Shown here: positions 53,534-61,896 of the stretch, piece after piece
Layout: each line of letters begins with the position of its first letter
How positions within the stretch are numbered: position 1 is the stretch's first letter
Notes under the pieces: generated by a model
Told to the model about the DNA's origin: nothing
The model's database searches: none
Seen by the model: only the letters and a program-made list of their open reading frames with translations
Source: an uncultured Poribacteria bacterium
Lineage (GTDB): Bacteria > Poribacteria > WGA-4E > WGA-3G
NCBI GenBank assembly: GCA_958295855.1
Contig: OY282383.1
Coordinates: 1,592,481-1,656,480 of the forward strand
Direction of reading: 5' to 3'
Length of the DNA: 64,000 nucleotides
Program-made: the position numbers and the translations under genes

Positions 53534-54313
53534 ATGCATAAAAGTCTAATCCTGTTAGGGCTTTCAGCAGTGTGCATCCTTGCTGTCAGTCTTACCTACG
53601 CTGTTGAAGGGGAGAACATCCTTGTTTACTACTCCTTCGATAAACTCAGCGGGAAGAAATTCACAGATGACTCTGGCAACGGTAACGATGCAGAGCTAGT
53701 CGGCAAAGGAGCACTGGTTGACGGGCGGTTCAAGAAAGCGGTGCATCTCAGCGGTGGCGGTATTGTCCAGATGCCTGCAAACGACTTTATCGTGCCGATC
53801 GGCGAGAAAGGCGAGATTACGATGGAGGCGTGGTTCTATCTGAATGAACACGCAGCCCACGATGGGATTATCTCGATTGAAGCCGCAGCCGGTGGCTGTT
53901 GCGAATTCCGCCTTATGCTGAACGGCAGTTTTAACCCGTTTTGGGACGCGGGCCACCATGCTGATAAGAGTTTGGGAAACTTCCAATTTGAGTTGGACGA
54001 GTGGTACCATTACGTTTTAGTCGCTGATGGGAAAGATGGGAAAATCTATGTCAACGGCAAATTTATTGGAGAGCAACCCGAGAACTTTAGATGGCCGAAG
54101 TTCAAAGAAGCGGCGATTTACATTGGGGCAGGTGAAAACCCGGGTGTCCATAAGGTAGAGGACGCGATTATTGACGAAGTCGTCATCTACGACAAGGCGT
54201 TGACTGGAGAAGAAATTCAGCAATCAATGGAGCTGAGTGTCCCGGGTGTCCTTGCAGTTGAAGCTCGCGACAAATTAGCAGTCACTTGGGGAAGCCTGAA
54301 AACGGGTTTCTAA
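53534..54313 (+). CDS. exported LamG/concanavalin A-like protein
   Basis: The 259-residue protein has a signal peptide (KSLILLGLSAVCILAVSLTYA), then LVYYSFDKLSG, the D-x-S-G-N-G-N element TDDSGNGNDAELVG, VHLSGGG, ITMEAWFYLNEHA, WYHYVLVADGKDGKIYVNGK, and the closing IIDEVVIYDKALTGEEIQ. It likely binds carbohydrates outside the cell. The C-terminus DKLAVTWGSLKTGF matches the tail of the LamG protein at 21957. It is expected to be highly expressed, with a consensus promoter and AAGGAGGT. Confidence 0.9.
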   Translation: MHKSLILLGLSAVCILAVSLTYAVEGENILVYYSFDKLSGKKFTDDSGNGNDAELVGKGALVDGRFKKAVHLSGGGIVQMPANDFIVPIGEKGEITMEAWFYLNEHAAHDGIISIEAAAGGCCEFRLMLNGSFNPFWDAGHHADKSLGNFQFELDEWYHYVLVADGKDGKIYVNGKFIGEQPENFRWPKFKEAAIYIGAGENPGVHKVEDAIIDEVVIYDKALTGEEIQQSMELSVPGVLAVEARDKLAVTWGSLKTGF

Positions 54314-54426
54314 CATCATTACGAAGCCGGGCGGAGACAGGGGGCTTGTGACAGCAGGCAGAAATCTGTCGTCATCCGACCTAATGCAGAATAATCTGCC
54401 CGTATTGAAAATAAATTTGACAATAA

Positions 54427-54457
54427 GTTTAACCACTATTTTCAATAGTGGTAAACC
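54427..54457. repeat. palindrome CCACTATT-TTC-AATAGTGG, second copy
   Basis: The inverted version of the element at 48892, 30 bases before the IS607-type tnpA start. It could mark the left side of the element or be an independent repeat. Confidence 0.7.
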
Positions 54458-54486
54458 TCTGTTTTTATGTGGTATAATATACCATT

Positions 54487-55171
54487 ATGGAAAACAGATT
54501 AGTTAAGATTGGTGAGGCTGCTGAAATGATTGGGACCCCGCCTGCTGTCCTCCGCACGTGGGAGAAGACAGGTGAACTGCTACCCGCACGCAAGACACGC
54601 GGCGGTACCCGCTATTATTCAACAGCCACGTTACTCAGCATCGACGATGTTGATGCGCCGACGATTTGTTACGCCCGCGTCAGTAGCCGAGAACAGAAAG
54701 ATGCCCTGGACAGACAGCACGAATTGTTGGAGACATATTGCGCTGCAAAAGGAGAACCGGCGTACACAGGTTATCCGCGACCTCGGCTCTGGCATGAACT
54801 ATAACAAAAAGGGACTCCGCGAACTTTTGGAGATGATTCTCCGCAGAAAAATGAAACGCTTAGTCCTGACGCATAAGGACAGCCTCCTTCGGTTCGGTGC
54901 CGATTTGGTATTTGCTTTATGCGATTTGCAAGGCATCGAGGTGGTGATAATCCATCAAGGCGCACGTCCCTCTTTTGAGGAGGAACTCGCGCAAGATGTT
55001 CTTGAGATGATTACCGTTTTCTCGGCACGCCTGTATGGCTCCCGCAGTCATAAAGCACAGAAGACAATTGATGCCCTGACAGCGGCACACATCGCCTCAC
55101 AACCAAAACAGATTGAACCGGAGTTCGCTGATGACTCTGCTGGGACAGAAGATAGCACTCAAACCAACTGA
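54487..55171 (+). pseudogene. tnpA: IS607 serine recombinase tnpA, frameshifted
   Basis: The first frame reads a MerR-like helix-turn-helix (VKIGEAAEMIGTPPAVLRTW) and the recombinase start (TICYARVSSREQKDALDRQ, catalytic serine in RVSS). Near 54763-54770 it shifts into the neighbouring frame, which continues VIRDLGSGMNYNKKGLREL ... LEMITVFSARLYGSRSHK. A loss of one CA from an ACACACAG tract would explain the shift. The product is truncated to 105 residues, so the element cannot move by itself unless frameshifting occurs. Confidence 0.85.
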
Positions 55172-56333
55172 GGAACAGGTGGAAGCATTTAACCTGCATG
55201 TGCAATTCGCCCGTGCCGCGTATAATGCCGCCCATTCTGATTGGAACGCAGACCGCCGCCGCTCGCTCTATGACTTGAAGAAAATCTTCAATTCTCGGAA
55301 GCGGGCGGTGTTTCCTGAGTTCTCTGCTTGCTCGCAGAACGCTGGCAAAAATGCTATCCACGCCTTTAGAGATGCTATTCGGCGATACCGAACGGGACAG
55401 AATGGCGCACCGAAGCGGAAGACACACAAGTCTCGCCCCGCGTTCCAGATTGATAATGGTGTAGATTCTGTCAAAATTACGGAGGATGGCAAACACGTCG
55501 TCCTCCCGATAATTGGACATGTTAGGTTGCATGAACCACCGCGATGGACAGGTGAAGTTCGCCGTGCCTTCGTCAAGCGAATCGCACATCGCTGGTATCT
55601 CAGCATCCTCGTCGACGTTAACGAACCTGAACCGCCCGATAGTTCCAACCTGCCCCCTGCTGGTTGTGATGTCGGCATATCTGCCCTCGCCACGATGGAC
55701 GATGGCACTGTCTATGAAAATCCGCGCGCGTTGCGTGTGAACGAACGCAAGCTCCGCCGTGCTAATAAAGCACTCGCGCGGAAGACGTTCCTGAGTCGCA
55801 ACTGGTGGAAGGCCAAGGAACTGCTTGCCCGGGTGCATGCACGCATCGCCAATGTGCGTTCCAACGCTCATCATCAAGCGACACATCGCATTCTGCAAGG
55901 TATCTCTGCACTTGGAATTGAGGGCCTCACCGTCAAAGGTTTGATGAAGAATCGCAAACTTAGCAAGGCACTCGCTGATGCAAGCCTTAGTGGTTTCCTC
56001 GTCAAACTCAAATATAAAGCGGTGAGACGTGGTATTCGCATTGTGGCGGCAGAAAAGTTCTGGCCATCGACACAAAGATGCAGTTCGTGTGGATATATCA
56101 AGCGCGGCACATCCAAGATGACGCTCAAGGACAGAGAATACCACTGCGGTATCTGCGGATTCATAGAGGATAGAGACGTTAACGCCGCGATAAACCTTCG
56201 ACAACTGGCCGCTAGCACGGCGGACAGTCAAAACGCCTGTGGAGAAGCTGTAACACCTACCTGGGTAGGCTGGCCTCGCCGAAGCAGGAAACCTCTAACC
56301 GAACAGATTATGATAGATTTTCACACATTATAG
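55131..56333 (+). CDS. tnpB: TnpB, RNA-guided nuclease of IS607 element
   Basis: The ~400-residue protein (ATG 55131; a TTG lies at 55113) is intact. RuvC residues are present: aspartate in AGCDVGISALAT (D180), glutamate in LGIEGLTVKGL (E264), aspartate in EDRDVNAAINL (D349). The zinc finger CSSCG ... CGICG lies just before the last one. TnpB nucleases cut DNA at a site given by an omega-RNA transcribed from the element's 3' end and help it persist. Its start overlaps tnpA by ~40 bases. The 3' coding end contains an inverted CCTACC/GGTAGG stem, which fits an omega-RNA scaffold. Confidence 0.92.
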   Translation: MTLLGQKIALKPTEEQVEAFNLHVQFARAAYNAAHSDWNADRRRSLYDLKKIFNSRKRAVFPEFSACSQNAGKNAIHAFRDAIRRYRTGQNGAPKRKTHKSRPAFQIDNGVDSVKITEDGKHVVLPIIGHVRLHEPPRWTGEVRRAFVKRIAHRWYLSILVDVNEPEPPDSSNLPPAGCDVGISALATMDDGTVYENPRALRVNERKLRRANKALARKTFLSRNWWKAKELLARVHARIANVRSNAHHQATHRILQGISALGIEGLTVKGLMKNRKLSKALADASLSGFLVKLKYKAVRRGIRIVAAEKFWPSTQRCSSCGYIKRGTSKMTLKDREYHCGICGFIEDRDVNAAINLRQLAASTADSQNACGEAVTPTWVGWPRRSRKPLTEQIMIDFHTL

Positions 56334-56375
56334 TAGGTTATGTAGTGCGGGGGTATCCGTTCCCCCTGCTTTGCC

Positions 56376-56454
56376 AAGAAACCTCTGACGAGATTTACAG
56401 TGCATGCTTACATCTACCACGCATTCTCAATTCTCCGCAAGGAATAACGAAAAT
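56376..56454 (+). repeat. 79-bp leader repeat, copy 1
   Basis: It begins AAGAAACCTCTGACG, contains ATTCTC(A/G)ATTCTCCGC, has AAGGAAT near its end, and finishes exactly at the ATG of the small TPR-like gene. Confidence 0.85.
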
Positions 56455-56850
56455 ATGAAATTTGGATTTTTATCAAAGATTTTTGAAGGTGCCTTGAGCA
56501 TCGAAAAGACGTACAACCAATGCGACAGAGCAATTAGCGAGTTGAAAGCCTACAATCAGAAACTCGAAAAAGCACCTGTTTCAGTTGAGGAAAAGGCGGC
56601 ACTTGACGAAGTTGTCAACACGGCACTTGAGAACGCCACCCGTATTATCAACAAAGAAGGCGAACGAAATTGGCCCGGTATTTTTCGAGAAATGCACAGA
56701 AATCTGGCGAACATCTATTTGGAACTTGACGAACACGATAAGGTACGCGAAGCCTGTGAACGGTTGCAAAACTATGGTGAAACCGGCAAACAGGATGCAG
56801 ATGAAGTGATGCAGCTCCTCAAGGAAAAAGATAGCACGCCAGATGCGTAA
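56455..56850 (+). CDS. small helical, TPR-like hypothetical protein
   Basis: The frame opens at 56404, but ATG 56455 (MKFGFLSKIFEGALSIEKTY) follows the leader repeat's AAGGAAT site, giving 131 residues. The sequence is helical: ELKAYNQKLEKAPVSVEEKAALDEVVN, then NWPGIFREMHRNLANIYLELDEHDKVREACERLQNYG, which has the spacing of one or two TPR units. No catalytic residues or signal peptide. No family recognised. Confidence 0.65.
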   Translation: MKFGFLSKIFEGALSIEKTYNQCDRAISELKAYNQKLEKAPVSVEEKAALDEVVNTALENATRIINKEGERNWPGIFREMHRNLANIYLELDEHDKVREACERLQNYGETGKQDADEVMQLLKEKDSTPDA

Positions 56851-56913
56851 TGAGTGGTATCGGTTTCCCCTGCAAAGCAGCCGTAAAATACCAATCCGCC
56901 CTTACAATGCAAC

Positions 56914-56992
56914 AAGAAACCTCTGACGAGATTTACAGTGCATTGTTACATCTACCACGCATTCTGAATTCTCCGCAAGGAATGACGAAAAT
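56914..56992 (+). repeat. 79-bp leader repeat, copy 2
   Basis: It is very similar to copy 1. It precedes only a decayed gene start. Confidence 0.85.
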
Positions 56993-57183
56993 TTGAAATT
57001 CGTTAGAGATTTTTCGTCAATTCAGTTTCAAGGGTAGGCACAAGGCACTACCCCTACGGATTTTTCCGTTGCTTGCTTTTTCCCCAAGGAACCGGGCGGG
57101 AGGGAAGCAAAGCGGGGGAAGAAGCTGCTCAAAATCGGGTTTCTTATGAGTTGTAGGCGCTCTGATGCTAATTAAGGTTGCGT

Positions 57184-57262
57184 AAAAAACCTCCGACGAG
57201 AGCTATAGTGCATTGCTGTACCTGTCTACCATTCTGAATTCTCCGCAAGGAATGACGAAAAA
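57184..57262 (+). repeat. 79-bp leader repeat, copy 3
   Basis: The more diverged copy. It ends directly at the ATG of the BatA-like gene, with CGCAAGGAATGACG as its ribosome-site region. Confidence 0.85.
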
Positions 57263-59308
57263 ATGCAGTTCCTGAACCCTGCCGCGTTTTATCTCTTAGG
57301 CGTTATTCCAATTGTGGCGGCCCTGCACTTTCTTAAATTGCGTCGTCACTCCTACCTTGTGCCTAGCATTATGCTGTGGTTACCCACCGCTGAGGACAGA
57401 AAAGCTAACGTCCCCTTCCAACGGCTCCGGAACCCACTGCTTTTGCTGGTGCAGGTGCTATTTTTAATGCTCGTCACGCTGAGCGTAGCGCGTCCCGCGC
57501 TGCGCAGAGCAGGGTTTCTACAAGGAAAGGCTATTCTCATTGTCGACAATTCCGCCAGTATGCAGTCAACAGAGATGGGACAAACCCGGCTAGCGTTGGC
57601 AAAACAGGAAGCACTGCAGCGCATCGAACAGATTTCGGCAAGCAACGGGATGATGGTGCTGGTGACACATAAGATTCGGTCTGGGGATAAACCGGAGCCG
57701 TCTTATATCCAGCAAGCGTTTACAACAGATAAAGAGAAACTACGTCGCGCGGTAGAAAACATCGCCGCAACCGATGTTGGCGGTGCACGCTTGGACTTTT
57801 CAATACAACAAGGCGCACCTACAGGCATCGGTGGGATGCGCACTGAATGGCACGACTACGAACCGTTGCCCCCTGTCTTTGATGCAGCAATCCGTTATGC
57901 AGATTCACCACAAGACAAAGTATTCTTTATCAGCGATACCTTTGACAACCTTCCTGATGTCGCGCACCTACAACTCCATAAAGTGGGTGTAGGCGGTGAG
58001 ACAGAGAATATCGGCATTGTGCAATTCAGTTTAGAAACGGAAGGAGAACAGTATGTGGTGTTCGTCCGGATTCAAAATTTTACAGATACTACCCGAGAAT
58101 TCAACGTTCGGCTAGTGGTGGCGGAGACAGGCCCCCGCCCTTACAGGTCAAACAAAGGGGGAGTTGTTCTCCCCGCGAACGGGGTGAGTATCTTAAGCGC
58201 AATTGATGACAAAACCGTGGCTATTCAAGCAGGACAAACAAAATCGGTGGTGTTTTCTGGCGACGCAAGGCGTCTAGAGGGCTTGGTGCTCAGTGTCCAC
58301 CTTGAGATAGAAGATGACTTCCCGCTGGATAATACCGTCTCCGCAATTCTCAGTACCCTACCGCCATTACGAATCCTGTTAGTCAGCGACAGGCAACAGC
58401 CTTTATTGACGCACCTTTTGCAAACGTACGGCCCCCAGGTTGAACTGAAACAGGTGCCCACAGATACCTATCACGGAACTGGGGATGCAGATGTCACCAT
58501 TTTCGATAGTTTTGTTCCTGAGGCTGTTCCGGAAGGACACCTAATTTTTATCACACCGCGTGGCAAACTACCGTTCATGCCGGGGGATGCGCCCCCCGTT
58601 GAAACGCACACAACGCCTGTTCGCGTCATTGCGGCGGATGAAACTCATGCTCTCATGCAAGGCGTATCATTGATGGGACTACAGGTAAGCAAATCTACAA
58701 GCCGGGAATTGCCCATCTGGGGGCATTCGCTCCTTGAAACGGAGAGGGGTTCGCTGATATGGCTCGGTACGGAAGCGGGCAGGCAACGCTTAGTTTTTGA
58801 GTTTGATGCGTTCAACCCAGAAATATCCGACCTGGCACTCACTATTCCGGGGGGACCGCTATTTATCTACCAATGCTTAGCGTGGCTGGAAGCTGGCACA
58901 GCATCGATTAAGCCGCTTGTGTTTCAAGAAGGCGGGACACCCCATGTGTTCCGCGCCGGAGAGCCTGTCAGCATCGGATTTTTTACTGAAGAGGCATCGC
59001 CTTTTGTAATTACAAAACCTGATAATACCTCGGTTACGTTGCACGGTTCAGTGTTTACCGAAACAGACCGGGTTGGTGTCTATACCGTTTTTGCTGGAGA
59101 CACCCCGCTCGAACGGTTCACAGTCAATCTGCTTGATGCAACGGAATCCGCGCTTTTAGCCCCAGCGATAGCACCGATGGCGGAAGAATTCAAATATGAG
59201 GCGACCTCATTACAGCCTGTTACACAAGAGATATGGCGTTGGTTTGCGCTTATGGCTTTTCTACTGCTCTTGCTGGAGTGGTGGTTTTACCACCGAAGTA
59301 GCCTATAA
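57263..59308 (+). CDS. BatA/VWA domain membrane protein
   Basis: The 681-residue protein starts with the BatA N-terminal region (FLNPAAFYLLGVIPIVAALHFLKLRRH), a second membrane helix (LLLLVQVLFLMLVTLSVARPAL), and a VWA domain with the MIDAS D-x-S-x-S in LIVDNSASM (~91-99). A beta domain and a glutamine amidotransferase-like region (ITPRGKLPFMPGDAPPVE) follow, and it ends with a C-terminal helix (WFALMAFLLLLLEWWFY). Such proteins accompany MoxR ATPases; none is in the window. Residues ~288-312 (AETGPRPYRSNKGGVVLPANG) translate an intergenic repeat also found after the gene. Role in envelope stress or assembly is inferred. Confidence 0.88.
   Translation: MQFLNPAAFYLLGVIPIVAALHFLKLRRHSYLVPSIMLWLPTAEDRKANVPFQRLRNPLLLLVQVLFLMLVTLSVARPALRRAGFLQGKAILIVDNSASMQSTEMGQTRLALAKQEALQRIEQISASNGMMVLVTHKIRSGDKPEPSYIQQAFTTDKEKLRRAVENIAATDVGGARLDFSIQQGAPTGIGGMRTEWHDYEPLPPVFDAAIRYADSPQDKVFFISDTFDNLPDVAHLQLHKVGVGGETENIGIVQFSLETEGEQYVVFVRIQNFTDTTREFNVRLVVAETGPRPYRSNKGGVVLPANGVSILSAIDDKTVAIQAGQTKSVVFSGDARRLEGLVLSVHLEIEDDFPLDNTVSAILSTLPPLRILLVSDRQQPLLTHLLQTYGPQVELKQVPTDTYHGTGDADVTIFDSFVPEAVPEGHLIFITPRGKLPFMPGDAPPVETHTTPVRVIAADETHALMQGVSLMGLQVSKSTSRELPIWGHSLLETERGSLIWLGTEAGRQRLVFEFDAFNPEISDLALTIPGGPLFIYQCLAWLEAGTASIKPLVFQEGGTPHVFRAGEPVSIGFFTEEASPFVITKPDNTSVTLHGSVFTETDRVGVYTVFAGDTPLERFTVNLLDATESALLAPAIAPMAEEFKYEATSLQPVTQEIWRWFALMAFLLLLLEWWFYHRSSL
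58122..58200. repeat. intergenic-type repeats embedded in the VWA gene
   Basis: It holds GGAGACAGGCCCCCGCCCTTAC and, at 58155-58200, GGGGGAGTTG...CCCCGCG...CGGGGTGAGTATCTT. The second part recurs at 59326-59370 outside any gene. Confidence 0.8.
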
Positions 59309-59325
59309 TGAAGACAGGTGAGACA

Positions 59326-59471
59326 GGGGGAGTTGCTTTCCCCGCGTGCGGGGTGAGCATCTTATGCGCCCTTACAGCACCATTAGTTACGGGCAGGCAC
59401 TACGGAAACCCGGTTTCCCATACAACGCAAAAAGTGGGGCAGGCACTACGGAAACCCGGTTTCCCATACAA
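59326..59471. repeat. cluster of palindromic repeats downstream of the VWA gene
   Basis: It starts with the CCCCGCG-TG-CGGGG element shared with 58155-58200, then two 35-bp copies (59391-59425, 59437-59471) carrying the perfect palindrome GGAAACC-C-GGTTTCC. No gene is present in this stretch. Confidence 0.8.
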
Positions 59472-59472
59472 G

Positions 59473-60633
59473 TTAATTTTCCTCAGTGTTTATGGCACTC
59501 AGAATTTTCTGAAGCAGCCTGTCTTTCGGCATCGCTCCCCCGAAAATTCCAACAATCTCTCCGTTTTGGAACACAATATAGGTAGGTATTCCCCTAATCT
59601 GGTACTTTTGCGGCGTTTGTCGACTTTCATCAGTATCCAGTTTCGCGAAGGCAAATGTGTTCCGGTTTTCCAAAGCAATCTCGGCGACAACTGTCACCAT
59701 CATCTGACAGAACGGTCACCAATCCGTTTTAAACTCGACCACGATGGGTATGGTTGAACCAAGCACAATGGTATCAAATGTCGCATCGTTGACTTCAATG
59801 GGGATGCCGGAGGTTTTACTCGCGGTGGTAAAGGTCATGCTGATATCAGTTGAATTGCCTGCAGCGTCACTGACTTTTCCCGCAATAACATAGGCTATCT
59901 CGTAGCCAATCTCTTTGCCTTTGACCAGTTCAAGCGTGCCTTTGTTACCTGCAATTGTGCCAAGCCAGCCGACATCATCGCCCGCTTCAGTTTGCAGCGC
60001 GATGTTGCCGCTCACATCTTCGCTAAACTCAATCTCAATCCTCGCGGCAGTGTTAATCACTTCGGCATCAACGTCCGTGTCGCCATCGATGACGGTTCCA
60101 CCGGTAATTTTGGGTGCCTCGATGTCTGGTGCAGTAACGGTGTAAGTGAGCGTTTGGCTTCCACCAGTCCAAGTGATTGTCAAGTTAAAGTCACCTGGGG
60201 TGAAGGGCCCGGTGATTATCACGGTTTTTCCAGCAGTTGTGGCAACGCCTGTACTCACTGTAACGTTATCTGGTGAGTTGTCAAAGGTTAGGGTAATGGT
60301 ATCGTTCACAGCAAGCTGGGAGTCAATTGTTGGAGTCGCGCTAACGAACGCCGCTGGCGGGCTGACAACTTCGCCCAAGTACCTCGCGACGAGTGTCAAG
60401 TCAAGGATATTGACAGTGCCATCACCGTTGACATCCGGATTCGGATGCTGCTCTTCAATGAGAGGGGCACCAAAGGACGAGGCGACGAGTGTCAAATCAA
60501 GGATATTTACGATGCCATCAGCATTGACATCAGATGCCTTTAAGGTGTCAAGAGCTGCATCTTGGGCGTAACTTGCTGTTAAAAGTCCTAGTGCTAAACT
60601 TAGTATTAGCAGCAAACAAAACTTCTTTTTCAT
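59473..60633 (-). CDS. secreted dockerin/Ig-like/thioredoxin protein, probable selenoprotein (UGA at the first catalytic Cys)
   Basis: Read through one in-frame TGA (59716-59718, codon 306), the protein has 386 residues: a signal peptide (FCLLLILSLALGLLTASYA), two dockerin-like units (DVNADGIVNILDLTLVASSFG-type, ~34-90), Ig-like domains, then a thioredoxin domain. The active site reads VVEFKTDW-UGA-PFCQMM, where C-x-x-C thioredoxins have WCPFC, and the domain continues KLDTDESRQTPQKYQIRGIPTYIVFQNGEIVG to a normal end. Five bases after the UGA lies a hairpin, CTGTCA-8-TGACAG, with further outer pairing. This fits a bacterial SECIS. Selenocysteine insertion is inferred; a Cys-to-stop mutation is the alternative. 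AGGAG precedes the ATG. Confidence 0.78.
59686..59718 (-). promoter_or_regulatory. candidate bacterial SECIS hairpin at the UGA codon
   Basis: On the minus strand TGA is followed after 5 bases by CTGTCA, loop GATGATGG, TGACAG. The outer bases GAC (from UGA-C) can pair with GTC at 59686-59688 around a small internal loop. Confidence 0.6.
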
Positions 60634-60646
60634 CTATTTTTTTCTC

Positions 60647-61714
60647 CTATAGTGGCGTTTTCTGCCTCATTTTTTGGTTGCCTACACCCGCGCGTGCCCA
60701 TTCTTGGACAGCTTCCGGAATAGCTTGGAGGTTTTCAACCATGGTTTGGAGCGGAATTGCACATTCCGGTCCGATGAGCGGAACACCTGCCTCCAGGTTT
60801 TTTACGACTTCCGCTTTAACGTCTTCCGGGTTTTTGGCGAACAATGTTTCCGGGTTGTTGATGTTGCCGACGAGGGCAATGCGATTCTTCACGATGTCCA
60901 TCGATTCTTGGGGCTTGTTTTTGGAATCGTAATGGAAGGCGGCCATCCCAGTTTGGGCGATATACTCCATCCGGTCAACGGTGCGGCCGCAGATGTGCAG
61001 GATTAAGGGGATGGGAATCCGTTCCACAAATTCGATGTGCAAGTCGCGGAGATACCGGTGGTAGTATTCGCCGCTGACGAGATCTCCCGTGGCGTGGTCT
61101 GGCAGGGTGAGTGCGTCTGCGCCTGCCTCAATTTGGGCGACACCGAATTGCACAGTCGCTTCCTTCATCCGATCTAGGGCAAGTTTCGTTTTGCCCGGGT
61201 CGTCAAGGGACAATAACAGGAAGGGTTCCACACCGAAACAGTGGTAGCCGAGCGACCAGGGGCCCATCGTTTTGCCGATTACAGCGACTTCATCGCCGTA
61301 TTCTTTCTTCAGAATTTTAATCGCTTCGAGTACACATTGGGTATCCGGGTGTGTCAAGAAATCATCAGGGATAACGATGTCGTCAGCATCTTCCCAGATG
61401 GGCTCTCGCATTCTGACGGTTGGCCAGTTGTCTTTCTGTTCCCACTGAATTTTGCAGCCAAGCGCGCTGGATTCCTGGATAATCGTGAAGACCGGCATAA
61501 TGGTGTCAAACCCGAGTTCAGTGTATCCAGTGGCAGCCAGTCTCGCCATCAGTTCTGGCTCTCGATTTGCTTGTGGAAAGGGTGCATCCACCAGATCCAT
61601 CAGTTCCACTGTAGCGACAGAAGTCGGGTTGCAGACAGGAGTTCGGTCGGTGGGTTCATTGCGGAGGGCGGCGAGCACCCGTTCGCGGCCGGTCATCGGA
61701 GTTTGGTTTTGCAT
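60647..61714 (-). CDS. UROD-family methyltransferase (MtaA/CmuA-like)
   Basis: The 355-residue protein has the UROD barrel start (TGRERVLAALRNEPTDRTPV). It has the zinc-ligand pattern of corrinoid-dependent methyltransferases rather than decarboxylases: LILHICGRT (H and C, ~245-250) and a late cysteine in LIGPECAIPLQTMVENL (~325). EAGADALTLPDHATG is the mid-barrel segment. It probably moves a methyl group from a methyl-corrinoid to a thiol. GAGGACAAG precedes the ATG. No corrinoid protein gene is adjacent. Confidence 0.85.
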   Translation of the reverse strand: MQNQTPMTGRERVLAALRNEPTDRTPVCNPTSVATVELMDLVDAPFPQANREPELMARLAATGYTELGFDTIMPVFTIIQESSALGCKIQWEQKDNWPTVRMREPIWEDADDIVIPDDFLTHPDTQCVLEAIKILKKEYGDEVAVIGKTMGPWSLGYHCFGVEPFLLLSLDDPGKTKLALDRMKEATVQFGVAQIEAGADALTLPDHATGDLVSGEYYHRYLRDLHIEFVERIPIPLILHICGRTVDRMEYIAQTGMAAFHYDSKNKPQESMDIVKNRIALVGNINNPETLFAKNPEDVKAEVVKNLEAGVPLIGPECAIPLQTMVENLQAIPEAVQEWARAGVGNQKMRQKTPL

Positions 61715-61856
61715 TTCTTGTCCTCGCTATAAACATTACGCCCTTACAAGGCTAAAGCGGCAGCATGAACGCGCCGCTATAAACATTACGCCAGAGACTG
61801 CACACAGGCAACTATGAAAAATCAGTAAATTTTTCATAGCCACCCATTTCGGAATA

Positions 61857-61877
61857 CACAATGAATTGTGCGACTAC
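61857..61877. repeat. palindromic repeat with CGACTAC tail
   Basis: CACAAT-GA-ATTGTG followed by CGACTAC. Just upstream CTATGAAAAA/TTTTTCATAG (61812-61839) forms another hairpin. CGCTATAAACATTACGCC occurs twice near 61725 and 61772. Confidence 0.7.
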
Positions 61878-61896
61878 GAGCGCTTGCACCCCTAAA

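Larger units (their letters stand above)
54487..56333 (+). mobile_element. IS607-type element with broken tnpA and intact tnpB
   Basis: It consists of a MerR-type serine recombinase (tnpA) followed by an overlapping tnpB, the standard IS607 layout. Ends are not certain. IS607 elements have no terminal inverted repeats and make no target duplication, so the true left and right ends may lie tens of bases outside. A region of structured sequence at the tnpB 3' end (near 56250-56300) is a candidate omega-RNA. Confidence 0.8.
56851..57262. other. 412-base intergenic stretch with two more 79-bp leader copies
   Basis: It contains leader copies 2 (56914-56992) and 3 (57184-57262). After copy 2 a degenerate gene start (TTGAAATTCG...) reads only 14 codons to a TAG, resembling the start of the preceding gene. 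A GGGTAGGCAC...ACTACCCC hairpin repeat follows. No intact gene is seen. Confidence 0.7.

Noticed and set aside
55011..56231. 406-codon minus-strand ORF opposite tnpB
   Set aside because: It is antisense to a well-conserved tnpB; its translation has no recognisable domain.
59716..59718. True stop codon of a 305-residue dockerin/Ig-like protein
   Set aside because: The frame after it encodes an intact thioredoxin half starting exactly at the active site, so termination here would split a conserved domain; recoding is the better reading.
59308..59757. 149-residue plus-strand ORF after the VWA gene
   Set aside because: It is built from palindromic repeats and from the antisense of the thioredoxin domain.
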